64,000 nucleotides of DNA, from positions 4,044,001-4,108,000 of the forward strand of contig NZ_JACBZI010000001.1 in assembly GCF_013408145.1 (NCBI RefSeq). The letters are read 5' to 3'. Under the pieces are notes generated by a model. The model had not been told where the DNA came from. It saw only the letters and a program-made list of their open reading frames with translations, and made no database searches. The number at the start of each line of letters is the position of its first letter. Positions within the stretch are counted from its first letter, which is position 1. Of this stretch, positions 45,173 to 54,107 are shown one piece after another. This DNA is from Nocardioides marinus. GTDB taxonomy: Bacteria > Actinomycetota > Actinomycetes > Propionibacteriales > Nocardioidaceae. The translations under genes and the position numbers were made by a program.

Positions 45173-45591
45173 GCGGCCTCCCTCTCCAGGACGGCCGCCA
45201 CCGAGCGCACGTCGACGTCGAGCCACTCTCGTGCCCCCGGTGGCGGCACGACCAGCTCGCGCACACGGGCACCACCGTCCGCAGCGGTCTGCACGGCCTC
45301 CTCCACGAGGCCGGCCACCACCCGCTCCACGTGGGCGATGAGCTCCCGGCGCCGCTCGACCTCGTGAGCGTGCCGGTCCAGTGCGGTGGCGGCCGTGTCG
45401 TGCAGGGCGGCCGTGCCACGCAGGACGCCGGCCCGCTCCCGACCGCGGGCCCGGGCAGCCTCGGCGGTGCGCCCGTGCCAGGGCGTGGAGTCGAGCAGGG
45501 CGACGAGCCGGTCGGCCTCGCGGCGTACGTCGTCGGCCTGCGTGCGCAGGCGGTGGGCGAGGGCGCGGATCGCGCCGGGGTCTGCGGGCAT
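45169..45591 (-). CDS. WXG100-like helical protein
   Basis: 140 residues. Two predicted helices joined by a turn with TPWHG, a W-x-G motif, at about residues 36-40 (LDSTPWHGRTAEAARARGRE). Length is slightly above the usual 100 and the tail is a short basic/acidic extension. No YxxxD/E motif is present. A GGAGGC site precedes the ATG. It overlaps the hydrolase gene and probably accompanies it, away from the main secretion locus at 57565. Confidence 0.7.
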   Translation of the reverse strand: MPADPGAIRALAHRLRTQADDVRREADRLVALLDSTPWHGRTAEAARARGRERAGVLRGTAALHDTAATALDRHAHEVERRRELIAHVERVVAGLVEEAVQTAADGGARVRELVVPPPGAREWLDVDVRSVAAVLEREAA

Positions 45592-45725
45592 GGGTGCCTC
45601 CGGGACGGCCGGTCGTCAGGTGAGGAGTCCCTGCCCGGGCAGCGCGGGAGCAACCCGCGTTCCCGACCGGTGGTGGAGCGGGCGGTCTGGGACCGGCCTG
45701 TGGGCGGTCAGCGGGCCGAGGGGGG

Positions 45726-47072
45726 TCAGTCCCGCCCGACCCAGGAGAAGACCTCGTAGGGGCCGACCTCGTGCACCGAGGCCAGCGCGCCGTCGGTGGA
45801 GCGGACCCGCACGGTCAGGGTCTGGTCGGAGGTGTTGAAGCCGTAGACGCCGGCGCGCCCGGCGGAGCGGAAGCCGGAGGCGATGACGGGTCCGCTGATG
45901 GTGACCGGTGCTGCCCGGGACCCGGCCGGCGCCGCCCGGTGCAGGTGCGCCAGCGTGAAGAACTCGGCCTCACGGCGCACGGTGTCGCCGTCGATCGTCA
46001 CCAGCCCACGGCAGGTCCAGCAGCCGCCGAAGGCACCGCGCCAACCGGGGCTGAGGGCGAGGTTCCACATGAGGAGCCCGCTGGAGCCGGCGGCCACGGC
46101 GTCCACCACGAGGTGCTGGGAGTCCCAGGCGAAGGTGCTGATCGGGCCGTCGTCGGTGCCGGTGCACTCGGTGACCAGCCACGGGAGCGTGAGGTCGGCG
46201 GCGTCGGCCGGCAGTCCGTCGTAGCAGTGCAGGGCGATCGCGTCGAGGCCGTCGGTGCCGGTGGCGTCCAGGCGCGGCAGGTCGGCCCAGTTGTGGTCCA
46301 GACCCCAGAGCTCCACGCCCAGGGCGTCCAGCTGGGGGCCCACGAGCCGGGCCAGCCGCGAGAGCTGCCGGTCGGAGATCGCCATCGTCGGGTAGTCGGA
46401 GGTGTGCCCGGGCTCGTTGCCCAGGCTGATGGAGCGCAGCGGCACACCGTGGGCGGTGAGCCATCGGGCCTGCCCGACCAGCAGGCGGGAGTACCTCTTC
46501 ACCCGGTCCCCGCGCAGCCGCCCCCCGAACCACGACCCCGAGGTCTTGTACGCCGGTGGCGCGGTCCAGGCCGAGGCCATGACCTGCAGGTCGGGGGCGA
46601 CCGGCAGCACCTCGCGGCGCAGGAACCGGAGCGCGTCCCGAGCGGGCCGGCTCGGCCGGACACCGCGCCGCCCCGACTTCCATGCCCACAGCGTCGTCGA
46701 CATGTCGGTGGCCGAGAGCGGCAGCCGCAGCCACTCCAGCCCGATCGAGCCGGGCTCCTGGCCGAAAAGCAGCGACACCAGGTCCGCCCGGCCCTCGAGG
46801 TGCTCCACGGACGCGTCGGTGAGCGCAGCGCCCACCCCGATCCACCGCTGGCCACGGGCCGCACGGGACCGGTCGACCACCACCTCCGCGGTCACCTCCT
46901 CGGCGGCCAGCGTCGGTCGCAGCGCGAGGCGGACCGCCTCGTCGACCGGTGAGGTGCTCAGCAGCGCCGTGGACCCGGAGGAGGCCAGGGTGAGCGGTGT
47001 CGTCGACGCCGCGCCGGCCAGCACCAGCGCGAGCATGCTCGCGGCGGCGGTCACCACACGTCGTACGCGCAC
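45726..47072 (-). CDS. Secreted GH30 family glycoside hydrolase
   Basis: 448 residues from GTG 47072, chosen for a GAAGG site and a signal peptide (VRRVVTAAASMLALVLAGAAS). GH30 features: WIGVGAALTDASVEHL near the start of the barrel, GLEWLRLPLSATDMS, the acid/base Glu in SLGNEPGHT and the nucleophile Glu in LVTECTGTD. A C-terminal beta domain follows (REAEFFTLAHLHRAAPAGSR; VYGFNTSDQTLTVRV). The family cleaves beta-glucosyl or related links. It is divergent from a glycan synthase operon, so its likely substrate is that polymer. Longer open frame upstream is not used. Confidence 0.85.
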   Translation of the reverse strand: MRVRRVVTAAASMLALVLAGAASTTPLTLASSGSTALLSTSPVDEAVRLALRPTLAAEEVTAEVVVDRSRAARGQRWIGVGAALTDASVEHLEGRADLVSLLFGQEPGSIGLEWLRLPLSATDMSTTLWAWKSGRRGVRPSRPARDALRFLRREVLPVAPDLQVMASAWTAPPAYKTSGSWFGGRLRGDRVKRYSRLLVGQARWLTAHGVPLRSISLGNEPGHTSDYPTMAISDRQLSRLARLVGPQLDALGVELWGLDHNWADLPRLDATGTDGLDAIALHCYDGLPADAADLTLPWLVTECTGTDDGPISTFAWDSQHLVVDAVAAGSSGLLMWNLALSPGWRGAFGGCWTCRGLVTIDGDTVRREAEFFTLAHLHRAAPAGSRAAPVTISGPVIASGFRSAGRAGVYGFNTSDQTLTVRVRSTDGALASVHEVGPYEVFSWVGRD

Positions 47073-47335
47073 CGGGGCCTTCAATCGTCGGGAAGGGGGG
47101 GTGCGACCAGTGTGCAACGGATCGGCGCCCGCCGGGGACCCACGCGTCCGGTGGGCGGTCCTCCGCACTGAACTCGGGCACCCACGCTGGTCCAGACCGG
47201 TGGAATGCGGCCGTGACCTACTGACAGGCGCCTCGTTCAGAGCGTTGAACGACACGTGTCTGGGCAGGGAGGCCCAGGTGCGCTCACGACACCCCCCACC
47301 GTGTCCCCCCGGGCACGTAGTCGAGAGGTTCTGGG
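47073..47335. promoter_or_regulatory. Divergent intergenic region with an 18-bp inverted repeat
   Basis: 263 bases without a credible gene, between the hydrolase and the glycan synthase. It contains CGTTCA (47234-47239), six bases, TGAACG (47246-47251), a perfect inverted repeat and a candidate operator. I see no clear -35/-10 pair. Confidence 0.45.
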
Positions 47336-48868
47336 ATGGAGCACCCAGGGAGGAGTTCGCGCACCCCCGCGAACGACCGCACCAGCGGATGGATGACCAC
47401 ACGCGTGCGCCGCAGTGCGCCGGCGAGGTGGTACGCGCGCCTCGGACGGCGCGGCCAGGCGGCCGTGGAGATCGGCTTGGGGACCGTGGCGCCACCCGTC
47501 GTGGGTCTGTGCGCCTACGTGCTGGTGGCCTGGTCGCCCGCACAGGGTGCGCTGGAGATGTGGTTCTGGGTGCTGTTCGCCTCGCTGCTGGGCACGGCGT
47601 TCCTCATCGCCATCGAGACCGCGCGGGCCTTCCGGTTCCCCGACCCGCCGCTGAAGCGGCCGGTCGAGGTCCTGGACCTGCCGCGGGTGGCGACGGTGGT
47701 GGCGGCGTACCTGCCCAACGAGCAAGCCACCATCGTGGAGTCCCTGCACGCCCACCTGGCCATCGACTACCCGCGCGACCGGCACCTGGTCGTGCTGGCC
47801 TACAACACGCCGGTGCCGCTGATGGTGGAGCGCGAGCTGCAGGAGCTCGCGGACCGCGAGCCCCGGTTGTTGGTGGTCGAGGCGGCCGGCTCGACGTCGA
47901 AGGTGGAGAACCTCGAGGTCGCGATGGAGCTGCTGCGCGGCCACGTCGACGTGGTCGGTGTCTTCGACGCCGACCACCACCCGCACCCCTCCTGCGCGCG
48001 CCGTGCCGCGCAGTGGCTGGCGGACGCCGCCGGCGAGGAACGCTACGACGTGGTGCAGGGGCAGTGCGCGATCCGCAACGACCGCGACACGTTCGTCACC
48101 CGGACCGTCGCCGCCGAGTTCGCGACGCTGTACGCCGTCGCCCACCCGGGCCGCACCGTCACCCACGACTTCGGCCTCTTCGGCGGCAGCAACGGCTGGT
48201 GGCGCGCGGAGGTGCTCGACGAGCTCGGCCTCGACGGCCGGATGCTCACCGAGGACATCGACGTCTCGATGCGGGCGCTGGACCAGGGCCGCCGGCTCGC
48301 GATGGACCCGCGCATCCTCTCCTACGAGCTGGCCCCCACCGACTGGAGCGGCTGGTGGAAGCAGCGCACCCGCTGGGCCCAGGGCTGGCACGAGGTGAGC
48401 CTGCGCCACTGTGCGGCGCTGCTGCTCAACCGGCGGCTGAGCCTGGTGCAGCGCCGGGGCGTGGCCTTCCTGCTCGCCTGGCGGGCCGTCCACCCCTTCC
48501 TCGCGACCCAGCTCGTCCCGCTGGTGATCGCGATGGCCTGGGCCACCGACCGACGTGTCGTGTGGGACCTGCTGTTCTTCATCGTGGCCGCCATCGGGGT
48601 CAACGGGGTCCCCGTCCTGCAGGCCGTCGCCGCCAACCGGCTGGCAGCGCCCGGGATCGGCGCCCGACCGGGGCTCTTCGCCCGCTACGTCCTGGTCTCG
48701 GTGCTCGGGTACGCCGAGCTGCGCATGAGCGTCACCCGTGGCGCGGTGGTGCGGCACCTGCTCGGCGCACACTCGTGGGACGTCACCGCACGCACGTCCC
48801 AGGCCCCGGCGCACGGAGCCGACCCAGCTCCCGCCGAGCACCGTCGCGACCTGGAGATCGCCCTGTGA
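47336..48868 (+). CDS. Membrane GT2 family processive glycosyltransferase
   Basis: 510 residues. Cellulose/hyaluronan synthase-like layout: two N-terminal transmembrane helices, a cytosolic GT2 domain, and two or three C-terminal helices. The motifs are in order: VVAAYLPNEQATIVESL, the D-x-D in VVGVFDADHHPHPSCA, the TEDIDVSMRA aspartate (catalytic base) and QRTRWAQGW (QxxRW), typical of processive polymer synthases. No PilZ domain. The start is uncertain: ATG 47393 is an alternative. GTGA overlap joins it to the acyltransferase. Substrate sugar unknown. Confidence 0.85.
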   Translation: MEHPGRSSRTPANDRTSGWMTTRVRRSAPARWYARLGRRGQAAVEIGLGTVAPPVVGLCAYVLVAWSPAQGALEMWFWVLFASLLGTAFLIAIETARAFRFPDPPLKRPVEVLDLPRVATVVAAYLPNEQATIVESLHAHLAIDYPRDRHLVVLAYNTPVPLMVERELQELADREPRLLVVEAAGSTSKVENLEVAMELLRGHVDVVGVFDADHHPHPSCARRAAQWLADAAGEERYDVVQGQCAIRNDRDTFVTRTVAAEFATLYAVAHPGRTVTHDFGLFGGSNGWWRAEVLDELGLDGRMLTEDIDVSMRALDQGRRLAMDPRILSYELAPTDWSGWWKQRTRWAQGWHEVSLRHCAALLLNRRLSLVQRRGVAFLLAWRAVHPFLATQLVPLVIAMAWATDRRVVWDLLFFIVAAIGVNGVPVLQAVAANRLAAPGIGARPGLFARYVLVSVLGYAELRMSVTRGAVVRHLLGAHSWDVTARTSQAPAHGADPAPAEHRRDLEIAL

Positions 48869-50226
48869 CCGCCGCGCAGACGTCCTTCGCCGTCGACCGG
48901 CGCAACGACCAGGGCTTCCTGCGCAGCACCGAGCGCAAGGGCGCGGGCGCGGGGTTCAAGGTGCGCGGGGTCGAGGGGTGGCGCGGCGTCGCTGCGCTCG
49001 CGGTCGTGGCGGTGCACGCCTGGCAGGTGATGGACACCGACGACGACGGCCTCGGGCCGCTGTACGAGACCCCCGGCCTGCTGACCGCGATCCTGTCCGT
49101 GGACCTGGTCGTCGACCTGTTCTTCGTGCTCTCGGGCCTGCTGCTGTTCCTGCCGTTCGTCGTCGCGGCCTTCGACGACCGGCGCCACGTCCCGTCCGGG
49201 GACGACTTCCTGTGGCGCCGGGTGTTCCGGTTCATCCCGACGTACTGGCTGCTGGTCATCGTGTGCTGGAGCATGCGCAACTACGGCATCACGACCGCCG
49301 ACTGGTTGGACCTGGTGGAGCACCTGCTGCTGGTCCAGGCCTTCGACTCCGAGCGGATCTTCGCCACGATCGGCCCGGCGTGGACCCTGTCGGTGGACTG
49401 GATGTTCTACGTCGCGCTGGCGATCTTCGCCCCCGCCTGGGTCCGCTGGGTGCGACAGGTCGAGGGCGACGCCCGCCGTGCTGCTCGGCTGCTCGGCCCG
49501 GTGGCCGCGGTGGCCCTGGCCTCGGTGCTCTACAAGCTCAACGTGGACTTCGTCTGGCAGATCGAGCCCGACCGCTGGGCCTGGCGCTTCGGGCCGGCCG
49601 CCAAGGCCGACGACTTCGCGATCGGCATGGCCGCCGCCGTGCTCGTGGTGTGGATGGGCAGCCGTCGCATCCCGGCGTGGGCCAGCCTGGTGCTCGCCGT
49701 CACCGGCGTCTGGCTGCTCTTCGAGGCGCGCCGCACGTTCTACTACGTGCCCGACACGGTGCTGGAGAGCCTGCGGCACCCGGTCGCCTCGGTGGGGTGG
49801 ACGCTCATCCTGCTGGCGGTGATGACCTGTCGGTCCGACCGACCGGCGCGCTGGGTCGACAACGCGCTGATGCTCCGGCTGAGCGTCGTGGCGTTCACCG
49901 TCTACCTCGTCCACGAGCCCGTGGCGATCGGGTTCGAGAACCTCGGCCTGATCGACACCGACCCGAACGGCTACCTGCACAACTACCTGCTGATCGCGAT
50001 CGCTGCGCTCGCACTGGCCTGGGTGGTCCACCGGGTGGTCGAGGAGCCCTTCGTCGACGTCGGCTCGCTGCGCCCGCGTGAGGGCGGCCGCAAGGACCTC
50101 TACGCCGAGCTCGACATGCCACCCCTCCCGGCGCACGCCGGTGTCCCCGGCGCCCTGCGCGCCGACGTCCTCGAAGCCCAGGGCACGCGACGCACGTCCC
50201 TGGAGATGGAGGTGCTCTCCCGATGA
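48865..50226 (+). CDS. Acyltransferase 3 (OafA/YrhL-like) membrane protein
   Basis: 453 residues with about ten transmembrane helices. The first helix carries GVEGWRGVAALAVVAVHAW, with the Arg and His that mark the acyltransferase 3 family, then DLFFVLSGLLLFLPFV and FRFIPTYWLLVIVCWSM. These proteins acetylate or acylate cell-surface sugars. Both ends overlap neighbours by four bases, so it belongs to the glycan synthase operon and probably decorates that product. GTG 48865 is far inside a much longer chance open frame. Confidence 0.87.
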   Translation: MTAAQTSFAVDRRNDQGFLRSTERKGAGAGFKVRGVEGWRGVAALAVVAVHAWQVMDTDDDGLGPLYETPGLLTAILSVDLVVDLFFVLSGLLLFLPFVVAAFDDRRHVPSGDDFLWRRVFRFIPTYWLLVIVCWSMRNYGITTADWLDLVEHLLLVQAFDSERIFATIGPAWTLSVDWMFYVALAIFAPAWVRWVRQVEGDARRAARLLGPVAAVALASVLYKLNVDFVWQIEPDRWAWRFGPAAKADDFAIGMAAAVLVVWMGSRRIPAWASLVLAVTGVWLLFEARRTFYYVPDTVLESLRHPVASVGWTLILLAVMTCRSDRPARWVDNALMLRLSVVAFTVYLVHEPVAIGFENLGLIDTDPNGYLHNYLLIAIAALALAWVVHRVVEEPFVDVGSLRPREGGRKDLYAELDMPPLPAHAGVPGALRADVLEAQGTRRTSLEMEVLSR

Positions 50227-51263
50227 TGTTCCGAGTCCTCGCCACCGGCCTGACCGTGACCGGCCTCGTCGCCCTGGGTGTCGGCCCCGTCCGGGTCGCG
50301 CTCGACCGCAACCCCGGTGTGGCCGGCGAGCCCGAGCGGCCGCCGATCGTGCTGACCTCCTCGCCAGGTGCCGCCCCCGCGTGGCTGACCGGCTCGGTCG
50401 ACACCGTCCGGCACCTGCCGGGTGACGGCCCGCGCCGCGTCGCCAAGCCCGAGCGGGTCGACCTCACGGCCGCGCTCGCGCTGCTCGACGACCCCGACAC
50501 CCTCTCCGTCGTCGGCGGCAGCGAGGACGCCCGGCTCCCGGGCGTCGGTGTCGTCGTCACCGAGGCCGAGGCGGAGCGGCTGATCGGGGTGCCCGAGCCC
50601 CGGCGCACGCGGCTGCTGAGCCACGTCGTCGACACCGAGCAGATGGGGCTCGCCGTCTTCGCAGTCGGCGCCGCCCCCGAGAAGGCGCTCGTGGTCGACG
50701 GCGACAGCGGCCCCGGCCGACAGGCGAAGTTGCGAAAGGCCAGCGAGCCCGTGGCCGACGTCGTGGAGGGCTGGGCCCAGCTGCGCCCCGACCTGCGGGC
50801 GCTGGTCAACCGTGGCCGGACCGAGCCCGCCCCGCGCAGCGGTGAGGCCCCGCTGGCCGATCCCGGCGAGCGGTCCTGGGAGCGCGCCGTCGACCGGGTG
50901 GTACGCCGCGAGATCCTCCCCGCCCTCGACGAGGGCCGCGCCCCGCTCGCCCCCGCGCTGATCGACGGCGAGGAGGCGCTGGTGCTGCTGGGTGAGGGTC
51001 CCGCCCGCATGACCGCGCGCGGAGCGGCGTACGCGGTGGCGGCGCGGGCCGTGCAGCCCGGCTCCCGGCTGCTGCCGACGCGTGGTGGCGAGAGCGTGGA
51101 GGCCCGCGTGCTCCAGCGGCCCGACGGTCGGGTGGCGGTGCTCGCGTGGAACGACGGGCCGGCCACCACCCTGACCGTGCAGGTGCCGGAGGGCGACCGC
51201 GTGCTGCGCTACCGGCTGCGGCTGCCCGGCCACGCGCTCACCGCGTCGGTGCTCCGGCGCTGA
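50223..51263 (+). CDS. Membrane-anchored or secreted protein with a GH30-like C-terminal beta domain
   Basis: 346 residues. A signal or anchor helix (4-22) is followed by about 210 residues I cannot assign. The last 80 residues (ARGAAYAVAARAVQPGSRLLP, then PDGRVAVLAWNDGPATTLTVQV and LRLPGHALTASVL) match the plan of the C-terminal beta-sandwich of GH30 enzymes, including the one at 45726 (HRAAPAGSR; GVYGFNTSDQTLTVRV). No GH30 barrel or catalytic Glu motifs are seen. ATGA overlap with the acyltransferase. It may bind the operon's polysaccharide. Confidence 0.6.
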   Translation: MMFRVLATGLTVTGLVALGVGPVRVALDRNPGVAGEPERPPIVLTSSPGAAPAWLTGSVDTVRHLPGDGPRRVAKPERVDLTAALALLDDPDTLSVVGGSEDARLPGVGVVVTEAEAERLIGVPEPRRTRLLSHVVDTEQMGLAVFAVGAAPEKALVVDGDSGPGRQAKLRKASEPVADVVEGWAQLRPDLRALVNRGRTEPAPRSGEAPLADPGERSWERAVDRVVRREILPALDEGRAPLAPALIDGEEALVLLGEGPARMTARGAAYAVAARAVQPGSRLLPTRGGESVEARVLQRPDGRVAVLAWNDGPATTLTVQVPEGDRVLRYRLRLPGHALTASVLRR

Positions 51264-51266
51264 TCC

Positions 51267-52481
51267 TCAGCGGGGGCGTCGCTGCCGGAGGAAGTCGCCG
51301 AGCCGCTCGAGGCCGGTCTCGACGTCGCGGGCCTGGCCGGCGAAGCTGAACCGGATCGAGCGCGGACCGTCGAGGGTGTCGAAGTCGATGCCGGGGGCGA
51401 CGGCGACGCCAGTGGCCGCGAGTAGCTCGTGGGCGAAGGCCATCGAGTCCCCGGTCAGGTGACCCACGTCGGCGTAGGCGTAGAACGCGCCGTCGGCCGG
51501 CGCGAGCCGGGTGATGCCGAGGTCGGCGAGCCCGTCGAGGAGCAGGCGACGGTTGCCGGCGTACCGCGCGACGTGGCCGTCGAGCTCGGCGTAGGACTCC
51601 GGCGTGAACGCGGCCAGGCAGGCGCGCTGGGCGATGACCGGCGGGCAGATCGTGAAGTTGCCGGTGAGCACGTCGACCGCGCGGCGCAGGCGCTCGGGGA
51701 CGAGCATCCAGCCGATCCGCCAGCCGGTCATGGAGAAGTACTTGCTGAAGCTGGCGAACACGATCGCCTCGCGGCTGGTCTCCCAGGCGCTGCGGGCCAG
51801 CCGGCCGGACCCGGGGGCGCCGTCGGCGTACTCGATGCCGTGGTAGATCTCGTCGGAGATCAGCTGCACGCCCTGCTCCTCGCACCACCGCGCCAGGGCC
51901 GCGAGCTCCTCGGGCATCAGCATGGTGCCGGTGGGGTTGGCGGGGCTGGCGACGACCAGGCCCTTGACGCCGTCGATCGCCGCGACCTGCTCGACGGTCG
52001 GTTGGTAGCGGGTCTCCGGGCCGGTCTCGATCTCGACGACCTCGCAGCCCAGCGCGGTGAGGACGTTGCGGTAGCAGGGGTAGCCGGGCCGGGCCATCGC
52101 CACCTTGTCGCCGGGCTCGAAGGCCGCCAGGAAGGCCAGCAGGAACCCGCCGCTGCTGCCGGTGGTGGCGATGACGTCGTCGGCGGTCACCTCGATGCCG
52201 TGGGTACGCCGGTGGTGGGTCGCGATCGCCTCGCGCAGCTCCAGGATGCCGATGCTCGGGGTGTAGCCGAGCGGGTCACCGCTGCGCAGCAGCCGTACCG
52301 CCTCGTCGGCCACCGGCCCGGGTGCTCCCGTGCTCGGCTGGCCCGCCACGAGGTTGACCAGGTCGCCGTGCGTGCGCTGGCGCCGGGTCGCCGCCTCCAG
52401 CAGGTCCATGACGTGGAAGGGCGGCACGTTCGCCCGGCTGGCCACCGCCCAGCGGCTGCTCGCGTGCTCCTGTGGCGTCAT
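51267..52481 (-). CDS. Class I/II pyridoxal-phosphate aminotransferase
   Basis: 404 residues. The PLP lysine is in FASFSKYFSMTGWRIGW, and VASPANPTGTMLMPEELAALA, ISDEIYHGIEY and RFSFAG (Arg for the substrate carboxylate) identify an aspartate/aromatic-type aminotransferase. Substrate not certain; valine-pyruvate-type or alanine-forming activities are possible. ATG 52481 is preceded by TACCCT with seven bases between, another leaderless arrangement. A compound palindromic region separates it from the oxidoreductase gene. Confidence 0.88.
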   Translation of the reverse strand: MTPQEHASSRWAVASRANVPPFHVMDLLEAATRRQRTHGDLVNLVAGQPSTGAPGPVADEAVRLLRSGDPLGYTPSIGILELREAIATHHRRTHGIEVTADDVIATTGSSGGFLLAFLAAFEPGDKVAMARPGYPCYRNVLTALGCEVVEIETGPETRYQPTVEQVAAIDGVKGLVVASPANPTGTMLMPEELAALARWCEEQGVQLISDEIYHGIEYADGAPGSGRLARSAWETSREAIVFASFSKYFSMTGWRIGWMLVPERLRRAVDVLTGNFTICPPVIAQRACLAAFTPESYAELDGHVARYAGNRRLLLDGLADLGITRLAPADGAFYAYADVGHLTGDSMAFAHELLAATGVAVAPGIDFDTLDGPRSIRFSFAGQARDVETGLERLGDFLRQRRPR

Positions 52482-52488
52482 GGGGTCG

Positions 52489-52494
52489 AGGGTA
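52489..52494 (-). promoter_or_regulatory. -10 hexamer of a leaderless promoter (aminotransferase)
   Basis: TACCCT on the minus strand, seven bases before ATG 52481. Confidence 0.55.
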
Positions 52495-52508
52495 GGTGGC
52501 GGCCGTCG

Positions 52509-52599
52509 GAAGGTTCGACTGATGTCAGTCCGACCTTCGCGTTCGCGGTCGAACCTTCGACCGCACCATGCAAGGTCTGACTGACATCAGTCAGACCTT
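52509..52599. repeat. Three consecutive palindromes (family B and relative)
   Basis: 52509-52538: 14-base arms GAAGGTTCGACTGA and TCAGTCCGACCTTC around TG, two mismatches. 52545-52564: perfect nine-base arms GCGGTCGAA and TTCGACCGC around CC. 52572-52599: perfect 13-base arms AAGGTCTGACTGA and TCAGTCAGACCTT around CA. The third starts five bases from the stop of the oxidoreductase gene (52604), so termination is a likely role. The first and third are relatives of the copy at 27196. Confidence 0.75.
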
Positions 52600-52603
52600 C
52601 CAC

Positions 52604-54100
52604 TCAGACACCCGCCCCAGCAGCCCCAGCAGCCACACCCGCCGCGTGCCGACCGGCCCGGCGGCCGAAGAACGAGCCCTCGCCGAGCTGGGTGCCCGAG
52701 CAGTAGCCCTTGCCGTCCTGGGCGATGTTGGAGGCACAGGCGCCGGCGGCGTACAGACCGGTGACGACCGAGCCGTCTGGGCGCTGGACCCGTCCGTCGA
52801 GGTCGGTGCGGATGCCGCCGAGGGTGAACCCGGCGTACATCGCCTTGCCCAGGCGCAGGTCGAAGGCCGCCCACGGGCCGGTGTCCTGGGGAGCGAGGAA
52901 CTCCGGGCTCTTGTGGAAATCCGGGTCCTCACCCTTCGCGGCGTGCTCGTTGTAGCGACCGAGGGTCTCCTGCACCGACCCCTCGGGCAGCGAGAGCGCC
53001 TGCTCGAGCTCGGCGAGGGTGTCGTAGGCGTCGATGATCGGGACCAGCATGGAGTAGCTGGTCAGCTCGCCGTGCTCGCTGTCGACGATGACGTAGGCCT
53101 CGGAGTCCGGCTGCTCCATCACGTGCTGGGACGTGCGCGAGTGGTAGCTGTCCTCGGCCACGAACCGCTTCCCGTGCTTGTTGACGATCACCCCCGTCAG
53201 CAGCGAGGCCGGCGGGTAGACCGGCGCGGTGATGAACGGCTCGTCCATGTGCTTGAGCTCCGCGCCGACCGAGGCGCCCAGCCGGATGCCGAGGCCGTCG
53301 TCGTACGTCGAGCCGAGCGTGAACAGCTTCGAGCCGAGCGCCGGGGTGTGCTCGGCGACCATGTCGGGGTTCATCACGAAGCCGCCGGCGGCCACGACGA
53401 CCGCGTCGGCACGCACGACGCCGCTGCGCTCGAAGGAGCGCCACGCGACGCCGACGACCGCGCCCGCGTCGTCGACGACCAGGTTGGTCACCCCGGTCTC
53501 GTAGCGGACCTCGGCGCCGGCCTCGGCCAGCCGGTCGCGCAGCAGGTCCATCACCAGCTTGGTGCCCTCGGTGTCACCGGGGACGGGGACCTTGTGGCCG
53601 CGCGGCGCCGGACGTGCCTGCTCCTTGAACGGCCAGACCTTCTCGTTGCCGGTGAACATCAGCCCCTGGGTGCCGGGCTGGATGACCGCCTTCTCGGGGT
53701 AGTAGGAGCGCTCGAACTCGAAGCCGAGGTCCTCCAGCCACCCGAAGTGCTCGACCGAGCCGTCGCAGTAGGCACGGATCTTGTCGTGCTCGGGGTCCTT
53801 GGAGACCGCGACGAGGTACTTGTACATCTCCTCGGGGGAGTCCTCGTGGCCGGTCGCCTGCTGCACCGGCGTACCCCCGCCGAGGTAGAAGTGCCCCCCC
53901 GACATCGCCGAGGTGCCTCCGTGCACCGCGGCACGCTCGAGCAGCAGCACCCGGGCCCCCGCCCGGGCGGCCTCGAGCGCGGCGCTGCCGCCGGCGATGC
54001 CGAAGCCGACGACGACCACGTCGAAGCCCTCCGCCCCGTCGAGGACCGAGGCGGGCAGGACGTCGGGGACGGCGGTGCCGGGGGTGCTGGTGTCGCTCAT
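52604..54100 (-). CDS. FAD-dependent oxidoreductase, fumarate reductase/3-ketosteroid dehydrogenase-like
   Basis: 498 residues. An FAD-binding Rossmann motif VVVVGFGIAGGSAALEAARAGARVLLLE sits at about 27-54, followed by GGTSAMSGGHFYLGGG and the C-terminal AGACASNIAQDGKGYCSGTQLGEGSFFGRRAG. The family covers flavocytochrome/fumarate reductases, ketosteroid 1-dehydrogenases and related steroid enzymes. A KstR-type box overlapping its promoter points to steroid or related catabolism, but the substrate is not proven. ATG 54100 is preferred over ATG 54151, which lies upstream of the promoter. Confidence 0.82.
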   Translation of the reverse strand: MSDTSTPGTAVPDVLPASVLDGAEGFDVVVVGFGIAGGSAALEAARAGARVLLLERAAVHGGTSAMSGGHFYLGGGTPVQQATGHEDSPEEMYKYLVAVSKDPEHDKIRAYCDGSVEHFGWLEDLGFEFERSYYPEKAVIQPGTQGLMFTGNEKVWPFKEQARPAPRGHKVPVPGDTEGTKLVMDLLRDRLAEAGAEVRYETGVTNLVVDDAGAVVGVAWRSFERSGVVRADAVVVAAGGFVMNPDMVAEHTPALGSKLFTLGSTYDDGLGIRLGASVGAELKHMDEPFITAPVYPPASLLTGVIVNKHGKRFVAEDSYHSRTSQHVMEQPDSEAYVIVDSEHGELTSYSMLVPIIDAYDTLAELEQALSLPEGSVQETLGRYNEHAAKGEDPDFHKSPEFLAPQDTGPWAAFDLRLGKAMYAGFTLGGIRTDLDGRVQRPDGSVVTGLYAAGACASNIAQDGKGYCSGTQLGEGSFFGRRAGRHAAGVAAGAAGAGV

Positions 54101-54107
54101 GCGCTCA

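Noticed and set aside
42834..45653. 939-codon minus-strand frame
   Set aside because: It runs antisense to the beta-propeller gene and out of frame with the hydrolase and WXG genes, whose protein features are clear.
46402..50226. One 1274-codon open frame spanning GH30, GT2 and acyltransferase genes
   Set aside because: Only the last 453 codons encode the acyltransferase. The rest is a chance extension through the antisense of GH30 and another frame of GT2.
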